A DNA stretch of 64,000 nt, from NCBI RefSeq assembly GCF_000455825.1, contig NZ_ATAO01000206.1, forward strand, positions 62,001 through 126,000, given 5' to 3'. The position numbers and the translations under genes are program-made. Below the pieces are notes generated by a model that saw only the letters and a program-made list of their open reading frames with translations, did not search any database and had not been told where the DNA came from. Source of the DNA: Microbacterium maritypicum MF109. Its GTDB lineage: Bacteria > Actinomycetota > Actinomycetes > Actinomycetales > Microbacteriaceae. Numbering within the stretch: position 1 is the first letter of the stretch; each line of letters starts with the position of its first letter. Below, piece by piece: positions 17,465 through 26,695 of this stretch.

Positions 17465-17496
17465 GGGGGCGGGGGAGCCAGGGGCAACCCGCCCCC
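17465..17496 (+). terminator. GC-rich hairpin between leuD and murA
   Basis: GGGGGCGGG (17465-17473) pairs with CCCGCCCCC (17488-17496) across a 14-nt loop, followed by GAAAT. Without a T-tract it could be a weak or Rho-assisted terminator separating the leu operon from the murA group. Confidence 0.45.
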
Positions 17497-17524
17497 GAAA
17501 TCCGTGAATGAAGTGAGGCTCCGA

Positions 17525-18892
17525 ATGACGACACCTGTGCGCGACGCTCTTCCGGACGGAGTCCCTGCCCTCACCGGAGACGTCCTCGCCATCCGAGGCG
17601 GACGTCCGCTTCGCGGCCGTGTCGATGTCAAGGGCGCGAAGAACCTGGCGACGAAGGCCATGGTCGCCTCGCTCCTGGGCGAGACCGTGAGCACTCTGCG
17701 CGACGTGCCGGCGATCAGTGACGTCGCCGTCGTGCGGTCGCTGCTCGAGGTGCACGGCGTTCGCGTATCCGAGGGCGATGAGCCCGGTTCGCTCGTGTTC
17801 GACCCGAGCGATGTGGAGTCGGCGCACTTCGAGGAGATCGACGCCCACGCGGGAGCCTCGCGTATCCCGATCCTGTTCTGCGGACCGCTGCTGCACCGTC
17901 TCGGTCAGGCGTTCATCCCCGACCTCGGTGGATGTCGCATCGGGGATCGTCCCATCGACTTCCATCTGGACGCTCTGCGCAAGTTCGGCGCGATCGTCGA
18001 GAAGCTGCCCAGCGGCATCCGCCTCTCGACGGGGGGAAGCCGTCTGCACGGCGCCAACATCCACCTTCCGTACCCGAGCGTCGGTGCCACGGAGCAGGTG
18101 CTGCTCACCGCCGTCCGCGCCGAAGGCGTGACGGAGCTGCGCAACGCGGCCATCGAGCCCGAGATCATGGACCTGATCGCCGTGCTGCAGAAGATGGGCG
18201 CCATCATCTCGTACGAGCCGAACCGCGTCATCGTGATCGAGGGCGTCGAGAAGCTCCGCGGATACGACCACAGGTCGATCTTCGACCGCAACGAGGCGGC
18301 ATCGTGGGCATCCGCGGCGCTGGCTACCGACGGCGAGATCTTCGTCGGCGGCGCCAAGCAGCAGGAGATGCTCACGTTCCTCAACGTCTTCCGCAAGGCG
18401 GGCGGCTGGTTCGACATCCAGGAAGACGGCATCCTCTTCCGTCGCGACGGCGACATCAAGCCCGTCGTGATCGAGACCGACGTGCACCCCGGCTTCATGA
18501 CCGACTGGCAGCAGCCGCTCGTCGTCGCTCTCACGCAGGCACACGGCCGCTCCGTCGTGCACGAGACCGTGTACGAGAATCGGATGGGGTTCACCGATGC
18601 CCTGGTCAAGATGGGGGCCGACATCGTCGTGCACCCCCGTGGTCTCCAGGACGGCCCGCGCCGCGTTCCGCGGCGGGACCTGGAGCAGGCGGCAGTCATC
18701 ACCGGCCCGACGCCTCTGCATGGCGCGGACATCGTGGTTCCCGATCTCCGCGGCGGCTACAGCCATGTGATCGCGGCACTGACGGCCACCGGCGAATCGA
18801 AGGTGTCGGGTGTCGACATCCTCAGCCGCGGCTACGAGAAGTTCCTCGCCAAGCTCGACGCGCTCGGCGCCGACTTCGACGTCATCCGGTGA
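17525..18892 (+). CDS. murA: UDP-N-acetylglucosamine 1-carboxyvinyltransferase
   Basis: A 455-residue MurA that transfers enolpyruvate from PEP to UDP-GlcNAc, the first committed step of peptidoglycan synthesis, in the cytoplasm. The GAKN motif is near residues 38-41. The catalytic-loop cysteine is Cys137 in LGGCRIGDRPID, so the enzyme should be of the fosfomycin-sensitive Cys type. The ATG at 17525 follows AGTGAGG. An in-frame GTG at 17504 is less likely. The next gene overlaps its stop codon. Confidence 0.95.
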   Translation: MTTPVRDALPDGVPALTGDVLAIRGGRPLRGRVDVKGAKNLATKAMVASLLGETVSTLRDVPAISDVAVVRSLLEVHGVRVSEGDEPGSLVFDPSDVESAHFEEIDAHAGASRIPILFCGPLLHRLGQAFIPDLGGCRIGDRPIDFHLDALRKFGAIVEKLPSGIRLSTGGSRLHGANIHLPYPSVGATEQVLLTAVRAEGVTELRNAAIEPEIMDLIAVLQKMGAIISYEPNRVIVIEGVEKLRGYDHRSIFDRNEAASWASAALATDGEIFVGGAKQQEMLTFLNVFRKAGGWFDIQEDGILFRRDGDIKPVVIETDVHPGFMTDWQQPLVVALTQAHGRSVVHETVYENRMGFTDALVKMGADIVVHPRGLQDGPRRVPRRDLEQAAVITGPTPLHGADIVVPDLRGGYSHVIAALTATGESKVSGVDILSRGYEKFLAKLDALGADFDVIR

Positions 18893-19653
18893 CCGCGGTG
18901 ACGTCCCGATCACCGGAGACGAAGCGTCCGAGCATCTTCTGGCCGCTCGCGGCGCTGATCATCCCGCCGGTCTCTCTGATCGCGAAGATCCGTGTCCGCG
19001 GGGCCGACAAGCTGCCCCAGGAGGGGTCGTACGTCCTGGCGCCGAACCACTACTCCGAGTTCGATCCGCTCATCGTCGCCGTCGCCGTGTGGCGCTCCGG
19101 TCGCGCGCCGCGGTTCATGGCGAAGGAGAGCCTCTTCTCGATCCCGGTGCTGGGCTGGTTCCTGCACCGCACCGGGATGATCCCGGTCGCGCGCACCTCG
19201 TCCGCTGCCTCCGCACGGCAGACGATGAAGCAGTCGGAGGAGCTCGTCGAGCACGGCCGCGGCGTGATCGTCTACCCTGAGGGCACGCTCACGCGTGATC
19301 CCGACCTGTGGCCGATGCGCGGCAAGTCGGGTGCGGTACGCCTGGCCCTCGCCGATGGCATCCCGCTGATCCCGATGGCCCAGTGGGGCACCCAGGCGAT
19401 CATGGGGCGCTACCAGAAGGGTCTGAGCCTCTGGCCGCTGCGCAAGCCGGTCCAGGTGCTCATCGGCGATCCGGTCGACGTCTCCGATCTGCGCGAGCGT
19501 GCCGGAGAGCCGGCGGCCCTCACCGAGGCCACCAATCGACTCATGAACGCGATCACCGCGCTCCTCGAGGAGCTGCGGGACGAGAAGGCACCGGCGGAGC
19601 GGTGGAACCCCGCGAGCCATGGGCAGAAGGAGACCGGGCGCCTTGACTCCTAA
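18889..19653 (+). CDS. 1-acyl-sn-glycerol-3-phosphate acyltransferase
   Basis: A 254-residue PlsC-family acyltransferase. The catalytic NHYSEFDP motif (Asn-His-x4-Asp) lies near residue 54, and the substrate motif YPEGTLTRD near residue 129. It acylates lysophosphatidic acid at the membrane in phospholipid synthesis. A hydrophobic N-terminal helix anchors it. The GTG at 18889 overlaps the murA stop (GTGA), indicating coupling; a second GTG at 18898 is possible. It overlaps the start of gpsA by 11 bases, so murA, this gene, gpsA and ddl form one operon. Confidence 0.9.
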   Translation: MTAVTSRSPETKRPSIFWPLAALIIPPVSLIAKIRVRGADKLPQEGSYVLAPNHYSEFDPLIVAVAVWRSGRAPRFMAKESLFSIPVLGWFLHRTGMIPVARTSSAASARQTMKQSEELVEHGRGVIVYPEGTLTRDPDLWPMRGKSGAVRLALADGIPLIPMAQWGTQAIMGRYQKGLSLWPLRKPVQVLIGDPVDVSDLRERAGEPAALTEATNRLMNAITALLEELRDEKAPAERWNPASHGQKETGRLDS

Positions 19654-20776
19654 GAGAACCGTTGCACCAGGCCCACGGGCCGCCGTCATCGGCTCGGGCA
19701 GCTGGGGGACCACCTTCGGCAAGATCCTCGCCGACGGGGGCGCCCAGGTGACGATGTGGGCGCGTCGTGCCGAACTCGCCCAGGAGATCAACGAGGCCAA
19801 GCGCAATTCGCGCTACCTGCCAGGGATCAACCTTCCCCGCACGATGGCGGCGACCCACGAGCTCGCGACCGCGCTGGAGGGGGTGGACCAGGTCTATCTC
19901 TCCGTGCCGAGTCAGTCGCTGCGCGAGAACCTGAAAGCTCTGCGGCCGCTGATCGCGGACAGTGACGCGAAGATCATCAGCCTCATGAAGGGTGTCGAAC
20001 GCGGCACCGGATTGCGCATGAGCCAGGTGATCCAGCAGGAGCTGCGGTGCGACCCCGATCGCATCGCGGTGGCTTCGGGGCCGAACCTCGCCCTCGAGAT
20101 CGCCCGGGAGCAGCCGACCGCCGCCGTCATCTCCTCACGCAGCCAGGAGACGGCGGAGATCGTCGCACGCGCGGCCCGCAACAGCTACTTCCGTACCTTC
20201 GTGAACACCGATGTGATCGGTACCGAGTTCGGTGGCGTCCTCAAGAACCTGATCGCCGTGGCCATCGGCATCGTGGACGGTGTCGGCTACGGCGAGAACA
20301 CCAAGGCGTCGATCATCACCCGTGGACTGGTCGAGATGACCGACTTCGCGGTCGCGAACGGCGCGCACCCGGAGACGCTTCAGGGCCTCGCCGGTCTGGG
20401 CGACCTCATCGCCACGTGCCAGTCGCCACTGAGCCGCAACAATACCGCCGGGCGACTGCTCGGTCAGGGATACAGCTTCCAGGACGTCGTGAAGCAGATG
20501 CAGCAGACAGCCGAGGGACTCGCCTCCGTCGCGCCCATCCTGCAGCTCGCTCGCGAAGCCGAGGTCGACATGCCCATCGTCGAGCAGGTGAAGATGGTGC
20601 TCGACGGCAAGATGGATCCGCGAGACATCGCACCCCATCTGACGACGGACGACGACACCCCGCAGGGTGAGAGGACCAACCATGGACAAGCAGACGGTGG
20701 TGGTGCTCTTCGGCGGGCGCTCCAGCGAGCATTCGATCAGCTCCGCAACGGCGGGGGGCGTGCTGGGCGCGATTGA
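19643..20776 (+). CDS. gpsA: NAD(P)-dependent glycerol-3-phosphate dehydrogenase
   Basis: A 377-residue GpsA that reduces dihydroxyacetone phosphate to sn-glycerol 3-phosphate for phospholipid synthesis. The dinucleotide motif GSGSWGTTFG is near residues 14-23. The catalytic lysine segment is EFGGVLKNLIAVAIG and the substrate motif GLAGLGDLIATC. The start is TTG at 19643, with AAGGAG at 19627-19632. The C-terminus is about 30 residues longer than usual because the frame stays open 95 bases into ddl; this tail is basic and low in complexity. Confidence 0.92.
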   Translation: MTPKRTVAPGPRAAVIGSGSWGTTFGKILADGGAQVTMWARRAELAQEINEAKRNSRYLPGINLPRTMAATHELATALEGVDQVYLSVPSQSLRENLKALRPLIADSDAKIISLMKGVERGTGLRMSQVIQQELRCDPDRIAVASGPNLALEIAREQPTAAVISSRSQETAEIVARAARNSYFRTFVNTDVIGTEFGGVLKNLIAVAIGIVDGVGYGENTKASIITRGLVEMTDFAVANGAHPETLQGLAGLGDLIATCQSPLSRNNTAGRLLGQGYSFQDVVKQMQQTAEGLASVAPILQLAREAEVDMPIVEQVKMVLDGKMDPRDIAPHLTTDDDTPQGERTNHGQADGGGALRRALQRAFDQLRNGGGRAGRD

Positions 20777-21764
20777 CCGCGACCGCTACGCCGTGATCCC
20801 CGTCGGGATCACCCGTGAAGGAGCGTTCGTCCTCGAGGACGACGATCCGGCGAAGTTCCCGCTCGATGCCGCGCACCTCCCCGAAGTCGTCGACAACGGC
20901 ACTCGGGTGCTGTGGCCGGAACCCGGTGGCGACCGCACGTTGCGGGTCGTGCACGCCGATGGCACCGTCGAGGGGCTGGGGGAGATCGACGTCGTCCTGC
21001 CCATCCTGCACGGACCCCACGGGGAGGATGGCACGATCCAGGGCTACTTCGACACCCTCGAGGTCCCCTACGCCGGAGGCGGTGTCCTCGATTCCGCTCT
21101 GTGCATGGACAAGCACTTCATGAAGATCGCGCTCGAGGCATCCGGCATCGCGGTCGCGCCGTGGGCGACGGTGCGCCGAAAGGACTGGGACCGCAGTGCC
21201 GCAGACGTGCGTGCGCGTGCTGCGGGACTCGGCCTCCCGGTGTTCGTGAAGCCCGCCCGTGCGGGCTCGAGCGTCGGAGTGTCCAAGGTCGAGACCGCCG
21301 ACGAGCTCGACGCGGCTCTGGCGGTGGCTTTCGCCGAAGACGACAAGGTCCTGATCGAAACCGGGGTGAGCGGGCGCGAGATCGAGGTGGCGGTGCTCGA
21401 GACCGCTGACGGAGTCAAGGCTTCGCTGCCCGGCGAGATCGTCTTGACGTCGCGGGGCTTCTACGATTTCGAGGGCAAGTACCTGGGCGGTGACGGCGTG
21501 GACGTCGTGTGTCCGGCCGAGGTGACGGATGCGGAGTGCGCAGCGATCCAGGAGATCGGCGTCCGCGCGTTCGAGGCTGTCGACGGACGAGGCCTCGCTC
21601 GTGTCGACATGTTCCTGACGCCGTCGGGTGAACTCGTGGTCAACGAGCTCAACACGATGCCGGGATTCACCCCGATCTCGATGTTCCCCAAGTGCTGGGT
21701 CGCATCGGGCCTGAGCTACGGCGATCTCATCACCGAGCTCATCGAAGCGGGCCTGCGCCGCTGA
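20682..21764 (+). CDS. ddl: D-alanine--D-alanine ligase
   Basis: A 360-residue ATP-grasp ligase that joins two D-alanines for the peptidoglycan stem peptide. Signatures include LFGGRSSEHSIS at the N-terminus, LHGPHGEDGTIQG, the ATP-grasp KPARAGSSVGVSKV and NELNTMPGFTPISM at the C-terminus. The last motif has the usual Asn-x-x-Pro-Gly. The start ATG 20682 lies inside the gpsA reading frame; GTGAGAGG at 20667-20674 may be the ribosome binding site. It ends the cell-envelope operon. Confidence 0.95.
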   Translation: MDKQTVVVLFGGRSSEHSISSATAGGVLGAIDRDRYAVIPVGITREGAFVLEDDDPAKFPLDAAHLPEVVDNGTRVLWPEPGGDRTLRVVHADGTVEGLGEIDVVLPILHGPHGEDGTIQGYFDTLEVPYAGGGVLDSALCMDKHFMKIALEASGIAVAPWATVRRKDWDRSAADVRARAAGLGLPVFVKPARAGSSVGVSKVETADELDAALAVAFAEDDKVLIETGVSGREIEVAVLETADGVKASLPGEIVLTSRGFYDFEGKYLGGDGVDVVCPAEVTDAECAAIQEIGVRAFEAVDGRGLARVDMFLTPSGELVVNELNTMPGFTPISMFPKCWVASGLSYGDLITELIEAGLRR

Positions 21765-21769
21765 GATCG

Positions 21770-21804
21770 GAGTTCCCCGGGGGCGGTCAGCCCGCGGGGA
21801 ACTC
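21770..21804. terminator. Bidirectional hairpin between ddl and the DUF3515 gene
   Basis: GAGTTCCCCG (21770-21779) is perfectly complementary to CGGGGAACTC (21795-21804). The right arm overlaps the last codons of the convergent DUF3515 gene. No T-tract is present on either side. Confidence 0.5.
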
Positions 21805-22269
21805 GACGCGGTCCGTGCACTGTCCGGTCGCCGGCTGGAGCCCGGACTGGATGCTCGCCGAGATCTTGTCGACGATCGCCTGGAAGTCGATCTGTTCGCC
21901 ACGGCGGATCGTCACTTCCACCGCGGGGTCGCGACCGAAGGTGACGAGGCGCTGACGGTCCTCTTCCTGGTCGAGCACGAGCCAGTCGACGCCGCCGAGC
22001 GTCGTGCACACCAGAGCCGACGGCGCAGGGGGTTCGACGCCGCAGCGCAGCACGACTGTGGGGTCTCCCCAGGCGCCGGTCGCCTGCGCGTCGGTGAAGA
22101 CACGATCGAGTCCGCCGACGGACTCCGGCAGCAGCACCGAGACGTTCGCACACGCCGGATTGTTCGCATCGGCTGCAGGCTCGAGGTGCACGGTGGTCGA
22201 GCAGCCGGCGAGCACCGCGGTGAGGGTCACTGCCCCGGCGAGGACAGCGAGGCGACGGGAACGGGGCAT
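21787..22269 (-). CDS. DUF3515 lipoprotein
   Basis: A 160-residue probable lipoprotein. The signal segment ends in the lipobox LAGC at about residues 20-23, so Cys23 would be lipidated and the protein anchored outside the membrane. The rest fits the actinobacterial DUF3515 family, usually found between ddl and thiL as here; its function is not established. The ATG follows TAGCCT (22276-22281, minus strand) by six bases. This -10 overlaps the -10 of the divergent thiL gene. Confidence 0.85.
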   Translation of the reverse strand: MPRSRRLAVLAGAVTLTAVLAGCSTTVHLEPAADANNPACANVSVLLPESVGGLDRVFTDAQATGAWGDPTVVLRCGVEPPAPSALVCTTLGGVDWLVLDQEEDRQRLVTFGRDPAVEVTIRRGEQIDFQAIVDKISASIQSGLQPATGQCTDRVEFPAG

Positions 22270-22275
22270 GCTTCC

Positions 22276-22285
22276 AGGCTACCTT
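22276..22285. promoter_or_regulatory. Overlapping divergent -10 elements of the DUF3515 gene and thiL
   Basis: TAGCCT on the minus strand (22276-22281) and TACCTT on the plus strand (22280-22285) share two bases. They sit six and seven bases from the respective start codons in a 23-bp gap, so each promoter's upstream part must lie inside the other gene. Confidence 0.6.
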
Positions 22286-22292
22286 TGACAGC

Positions 22293-23288
22293 ATGCCCTC
22301 CCGACACGAAGCCGACGATCCGCGCCTGGGAGATCTCTCCGAAGGGCGCATCCTGCAGGCGATCCTGACACGGACGCCGACGGGGGCCCACACGCTCATC
22401 GGGCCGGGAGACGATGCGGCGGTGATCGCCACGCCGTCGGGTTCCGTGGTCGCGACGACGGACACGCTCGTGCACGGTCCGGACTTCCGGCTCGCATGGT
22501 CGAGCGGGTACGACCTCGGCTGGAAGGCCGCAGCGGTGAACCTCGCGGATGTCGCGGCGATGGGGGCGCGCCCGACCGCGCTGCTGGTCGCTCTCGCGGT
22601 GCCGCGCGACCTGCGGCTCTCTTTCGTGGAGCGGCTCGCCGACGGCTTCCGCGATGCGTGTGCCGCGCTCGCCCCCGGCTGCGCCGTGGTCGGCGGCGAC
22701 CTGACGGTGTCGGATGTGCTGACCGTGGCGGTGACGGCGCTGGGCGACCTCGAGGGACGCACTGCCGTGACCAGGAGCGGTGCGCGCCCCGGAGATGTCG
22801 TCGCGGTCGCCGGTGAACTCGGTCATGCCGCACGTGGACTCGCGGTGCTGTTCGGTCGATTCCGGGACGGCGACGTGCCGGTGGCTGTCGATGCCGCGAA
22901 GCTCGCCGCCGGAGAGCGCGCGGCGGTGACGGCGCAGCTGCGGCCCGCGCCCCCGATCGGCCTCGGCGCAGTCGCCGCGACGGCGGGGGCGACGGCGATG
23001 ATGGACGTGTCCGACGGACTCGCCCTCGATGCGCGACGGATGGCCGCGGCTTCCGGCGTCACGATCGCACTGGAACGAGATCTTCTCGGGGACGATCCTG
23101 AGCGCGCGATCGCCGGAGGGGAGGATCACGCCCTGCTCGCCGCATTCCCCGAGGGCGTGCTCCCGCCCGGGTTCCGCGTCATCGGCGCCGTTCGTGCTGC
23201 CGGACCGGAAGATCTGCTCTGCGATGACCTTCCCGTCGACCTCAGTGGGTGGGACCCCTATCGGGACTGGGACTCGGTCGCAGGCTGA
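22293..23288 (+). CDS. thiL: Thiamine-phosphate kinase
   Basis: A 331-residue ThiL that phosphorylates thiamine phosphate to thiamine diphosphate, the active cofactor. Recognised from the N-terminal metal- and ATP-binding segment IGPGDDAAVI, the AAAVNLADVAAMGARP motif, VGGDLTVSD and MMDVSDGLALD. Transcription is probably leaderless (TACCTT seven bases before ATG). Its last 31 bases overlap the convergent rsmD gene. Confidence 0.94.
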   Translation: MPSRHEADDPRLGDLSEGRILQAILTRTPTGAHTLIGPGDDAAVIATPSGSVVATTDTLVHGPDFRLAWSSGYDLGWKAAAVNLADVAAMGARPTALLVALAVPRDLRLSFVERLADGFRDACAALAPGCAVVGGDLTVSDVLTVAVTALGDLEGRTAVTRSGARPGDVVAVAGELGHAARGLAVLFGRFRDGDVPVAVDAAKLAAGERAAVTAQLRPAPPIGLGAVAATAGATAMMDVSDGLALDARRMAAASGVTIALERDLLGDDPERAIAGGEDHALLAAFPEGVLPPGFRVIGAVRAAGPEDLLCDDLPVDLSGWDPYRDWDSVAG

Positions 23289-23872
23289 TCGACCGGCTCA
23301 TCGTCCTCGCCGGCAGCGGGCTCGGCCCACCAGATGGTGGTGTCGCCGTAGGTCTTCTCCCGGAACTGCGCCAGGTTCGCCGCGCCGAAGTCCGGGGGCG
23401 TCGAGCGGCGCGCCCGTTCCACGACGACAACGGCATCCGACGACAGGAGTGGAGCGAGGGCGACGAGATCGGCGGTCATGGCGACGTCATCGAGGTCGTA
23501 CGGCGGATCGGTGAAGACGAGGTCGAAGGGTCCCGTCGCGCGCTGCAGGAACGCATGCACCGTGCTCTCGTGCACACGACCGAGCGGGAGGCTGCCGGCC
23601 TTCGCGACCACGCCGGCGTTTCGTCGGACGATGGCGGCGGCCGGGCGTCCGCGCTCCACGAACTCGGCACTCGCGGCTCCGCGGCTGAGCGACTCCAAGC
23701 CCAGGGCTCCCGATCCGGCGTAGAGATCGAGGACCCGCGCCCCGGCGATCGCGCTCAGTGATTCCAGCGCGCCGAACAACGACTCGCGCACCCGATCGCT
23801 CGTGGGCCGTGTGCCCGAGCCCGGCACCTCGAGTCGGGCTCCTCTGGCGCTGCCTGCGATGATCCTCGTCAC
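23258..23872 (-). CDS. rsmD: 16S rRNA (guanine(966)-N2)-methyltransferase
   Basis: A 204-residue RsmD that methylates G966 of 16S rRNA in the assembling small subunit. It opens with RIIAGSARGARLEVP and RPTSDRVRESLFGAL. The SAM site is LDLYAGSGALGLE and the catalytic motif is DPPYD. The last 20 or so residues form an acidic tail not typical of the family. Start GTG at 23872 follows TATCGT plus six bases, a leaderless arrangement. It ends inside the 3' end of thiL and is divergent from recG. Confidence 0.92.
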   Translation of the reverse strand: MTRIIAGSARGARLEVPGSGTRPTSDRVRESLFGALESLSAIAGARVLDLYAGSGALGLESLSRGAASAEFVERGRPAAAIVRRNAGVVAKAGSLPLGRVHESTVHAFLQRATGPFDLVFTDPPYDLDDVAMTADLVALAPLLSSDAVVVVERARRSTPPDFGAANLAQFREKTYGDTTIWWAEPAAGEDDEPVDQPATESQSR

Positions 23873-23933
23873 CCGTTCACGATACGACAGGCGGGATGTC
23901 TGCCGTGTCCGTCGCGTTCCCTAGACTCGGAAC

Positions 23934-26108
23934 ATGTCGCTCACGCTCGATTCCTCGTTGGAGGATGCGCTCGGTGCGGCGTCTGCCAAGACGCTCGGTC
24001 GCGCCTTCGGCATGAAGAGCGTCGGTGACCTTCTCGCGCACTATCCTCGGCGCTACGCCGATCCGGGCGAGCTGACTCCGATCCGCGACCTCCCCCTCGG
24101 CGAGACGGTGACCATCGTCGCGGAGGTGCTGTCGTCCAGCTTCCGTCGCATGCGCAATCGTCCGGGAGCCATGGTCGATGTCGTGATCGGTGACGGCATC
24201 GGACGCATGTCGTTGACGTTCTTCGCGAAGAACGTCGGTGCTGCCGAGTGGCGATCGAAGGATCTGGCGGTGGGTCGAAGGGGCGTGTTCTCGGGAAAGG
24301 TCGGCGAGTTCAACGGTGTGACGCAGTTCGCGCACCCCGAATACGAGCTGTTCGACGACGAGGACTCGGCCCGACGCAGTGCGGATGCGCGGGCCGCCGT
24401 CCCGATCCCGATCTACCCGGCTACCTCGGCGATCCAGACCTGGCAGATCGCTCGACTCATCGGACGCGTGCTGGATGATCTCTCCGACGCGCCGGACCCG
24501 TTGACGGCGGAGATCCGGGAACGAGAAGAGCTGCTCACCGCCCGCGAGGCCCTGGAGCTTGTGCACCGTCCCCGTACTCGAAACGACATCGATCCCGCCG
24601 TGCGAACCCTGCGCATGCACGAGGCGCTCACCTTGCAGACCGCGCTGCTCCAGCAGCGCGATGCGATCCGTGCCCTCTCCGCCACCTCACGGCCTGCGCG
24701 TGCCGGCGGACTGCTCGAACGCTTCGACGCGAGCCTCCCGTACACGCTCACGCCCGATCAGGAGACGGTGGGACACCAGATCGCCGAGGATCTCGTGGGT
24801 GCCTGGCCGATGAACCGGCTCGTCCAGGGAGAGGTCGGTTCGGGTAAGACCCTCGTGGCTCTCCGCGCGATGCTGCAGGTCGCCGAGAGCGGCGGGCAGG
24901 CGGCGCTGATCGCTCCGACAGAGGTGCTGGCGGGTCAGCACCTGCGTTCCATCGCGAAGATGCTGGGTCCCGATCTCGCGCCCCAGCTGATGCCGACGCT
25001 GTTGACCGGTCAGATGCCGGCGGCCGAGCGTCGCAAGGCTGCTCTGCGGGTCGCTTCCGGTCAGGCGCTGATCGTCGTGGGAACGCACGCGCTGCTGGGG
25101 GAGAAGACCACGTTCGCCGACCTCGGCCTGGTCGTGGTCGACGAGCAGCACCGGTTCGGTGTCGAGCAGCGCGAGGCTCTACGGGCGAAGGGGTCGAGCC
25201 CGCATGCCCTCGTGCTGACCGCGACGCCGATCCCGCGGACGGTCGCGATGACGGTCTTCGGCGACCTCGACACCTCGGTCATCCGCACCATGCCGGCCGG
25301 CCGCGCGGGTATCGAGTCGTTCGTGGCGCCGCTCGCTGAGCACCCGGGGTGGTTCAACCGTGTCTGGGAGCGCGCTGCGGAGGAGATCGCTCAGGGACGA
25401 CAGGTCTTCGCCGTCTGCGCAGCGATCGACACCACCAAGAAGACGACGGAGGCAGGGGAGCAGTCGTCGCTCGCTCCGGAAGGGGCCTCCGGGCCGCGGT
25501 GGGGCGTCGTACAGCTCGACGAAGCCCTCGCCAGCCATCCCACTCTGGGCGGATTGCGCCGCGCCGTTCTGCACGGTCGTATGCCGTCGGACGAGAAGGA
25601 CGCGGTGATGCAGTCGTTCGCCCGGGGAGACATCGATCTGCTGCTCGCCACCACGGTGATCGAGGTCGGCGTCGACGTGCCCAACGCCTCCACGATGATC
25701 GTTCTCGATGCCGATCGTTTCGGCGTCTCGCAGCTGCACCAGCTTCGAGGGCGCGTCGGTCGAGGGGGTGTGCCGGGGCTCTGCCTGCTCGTGACCGAGG
25801 CTGAGGCCGGGTCGCTCGCCCGTGACCGCGTCGACGCGGTCGCCGCCACGCTCGACGGGTTCGCCCTGGCGGAGGTCGATCTGGAGCTGCGCGGCGAGGG
25901 CGATGTGCTCGGCGCCGCACAGGCGGGTGTGCGCTCTTCTCTGAAACTCCTCCGCGTCGTCAAGGATGCCGGCCTCATCACGCGTGCGCGCGAGGTGGCG
26001 GAGAGCATCCTCTCCGTCGATCCGGATCTGGCCGACCACCCGGGCCTGCGCGAGGCGATCGGACGACGTGTGAGCGACGAGGATCGAGCGGCGCTGGCGA
26101 AGAACTGA
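23934..26108 (+). CDS. recG: ATP-dependent DNA helicase RecG
   Basis: A 724-residue branch-migration helicase that remodels stalled forks and Holliday junctions. It has an N-terminal OB-fold wedge domain (about 60-160), a Walker A GSGKT near residue 302, the RecG-type DEQH box near 402 and the segment LTATPIPRTVAMTVFGDLD, then motif VI RGRVGRGG. Length is slightly above average because of an insert near residue 510 (ASGPRWG region). TAGACT six bases before the ATG indicates a leaderless mRNA. coaD follows 30 bp downstream with its own signal. Confidence 0.95.
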   Translation: MSLTLDSSLEDALGAASAKTLGRAFGMKSVGDLLAHYPRRYADPGELTPIRDLPLGETVTIVAEVLSSSFRRMRNRPGAMVDVVIGDGIGRMSLTFFAKNVGAAEWRSKDLAVGRRGVFSGKVGEFNGVTQFAHPEYELFDDEDSARRSADARAAVPIPIYPATSAIQTWQIARLIGRVLDDLSDAPDPLTAEIREREELLTAREALELVHRPRTRNDIDPAVRTLRMHEALTLQTALLQQRDAIRALSATSRPARAGGLLERFDASLPYTLTPDQETVGHQIAEDLVGAWPMNRLVQGEVGSGKTLVALRAMLQVAESGGQAALIAPTEVLAGQHLRSIAKMLGPDLAPQLMPTLLTGQMPAAERRKAALRVASGQALIVVGTHALLGEKTTFADLGLVVVDEQHRFGVEQREALRAKGSSPHALVLTATPIPRTVAMTVFGDLDTSVIRTMPAGRAGIESFVAPLAEHPGWFNRVWERAAEEIAQGRQVFAVCAAIDTTKKTTEAGEQSSLAPEGASGPRWGVVQLDEALASHPTLGGLRRAVLHGRMPSDEKDAVMQSFARGDIDLLLATTVIEVGVDVPNASTMIVLDADRFGVSQLHQLRGRVGRGGVPGLCLLVTEAEAGSLARDRVDAVAATLDGFALAEVDLELRGEGDVLGAAQAGVRSSLKLLRVVKDAGLITRAREVAESILSVDPDLADHPGLREAIGRRVSDEDRAALAKN

Positions 26109-26138
26109 ACCGGAACCGGCGTGCCCTAGGCTGGAAAC

Positions 26139-26636
26139 ATGAGCAGCCGGATCGCCGTCGTCCCGGGTTCCTTCGATCCGCCGACCCTGGGTCACCTCGA
26201 TGTGATTCGGCGCGCGGCCGCCCTTTACGACGAACTGCATGTGCTCGTCGTGCACAACCCGGGCAAAGAGGCGATGCTGCCGATCGCGCAGCGGCTCTCC
26301 CTGCTGGAGAAGTCGATCGCGGATGACGGCATGCAGGGCAACATCGTGATCGGTTCGTGGAGCATGGGCCTCCTGGTCGACTACGCCCGCGATGTCGATG
26401 CCGGCGTGCTGGTGAAGGGTATCCGCTCGCAGATCGATGTCGCGTACGAGTCTCCGATGGCGATCGTCAACAGGCACCTCGCCGGTATCGAGACGGTGTT
26501 CCTTCTGCCCGACCCGTCGCACGCGATGGTGTCGAGTTCGCTCGTGCGCCAGGTGGCTTCCCTCGGCGGCGACGTGACCCCGTTCGTTCCCGCAGCGGTG
26601 GCAGATTTCCTCGACACCGGTTCCCGCGGTATCTGA
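26139..26636 (+). CDS. coaD: Pantetheine-phosphate adenylyltransferase
   Basis: A 165-residue nucleotidyltransferase that makes dephospho-CoA from 4'-phosphopantetheine and ATP. The T/HxGH motif appears as [15 protein letters not shown], followed by the C-terminal [11 protein letters not shown] variant of the ISSTxxR motif. TAGGCT at 26127-26132 lies six bases before the ATG (leaderless type). Confidence 0.95.
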   Translation: MSSRIAVVPGSFDPPTLGHLDVIRRAAALYDELHVLVVHNPGKEAMLPIAQRLSLLEKSIADDGMQGNIVIGSWSMGLLVDYARDVDAGVLVKGIRSQIDVAYESPMAIVNRHLAGIETVFLLPDPSHAMVSSSLVRQVASLGGDVTPFVPAAVADFLDTGSRGI

Positions 26637-26695
26637 GTCCCTTCCCTGAGCGCGCGGTCAGGGCGACCGCTCGCGTCGGCCGGTAGCATGGAACG

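Noticed and set aside
20640..20776. Programmed frameshift between gpsA and ddl
   Set aside because: No slippery sequence or pseudoknot-like structure is evident, and ddl has its own start and a complete N-terminus.
26646..26665. CCCTGA...TCAGGG hairpin after coaD as a terminator
   Set aside because: The stem is only 6 bp and lacks a T-tract.
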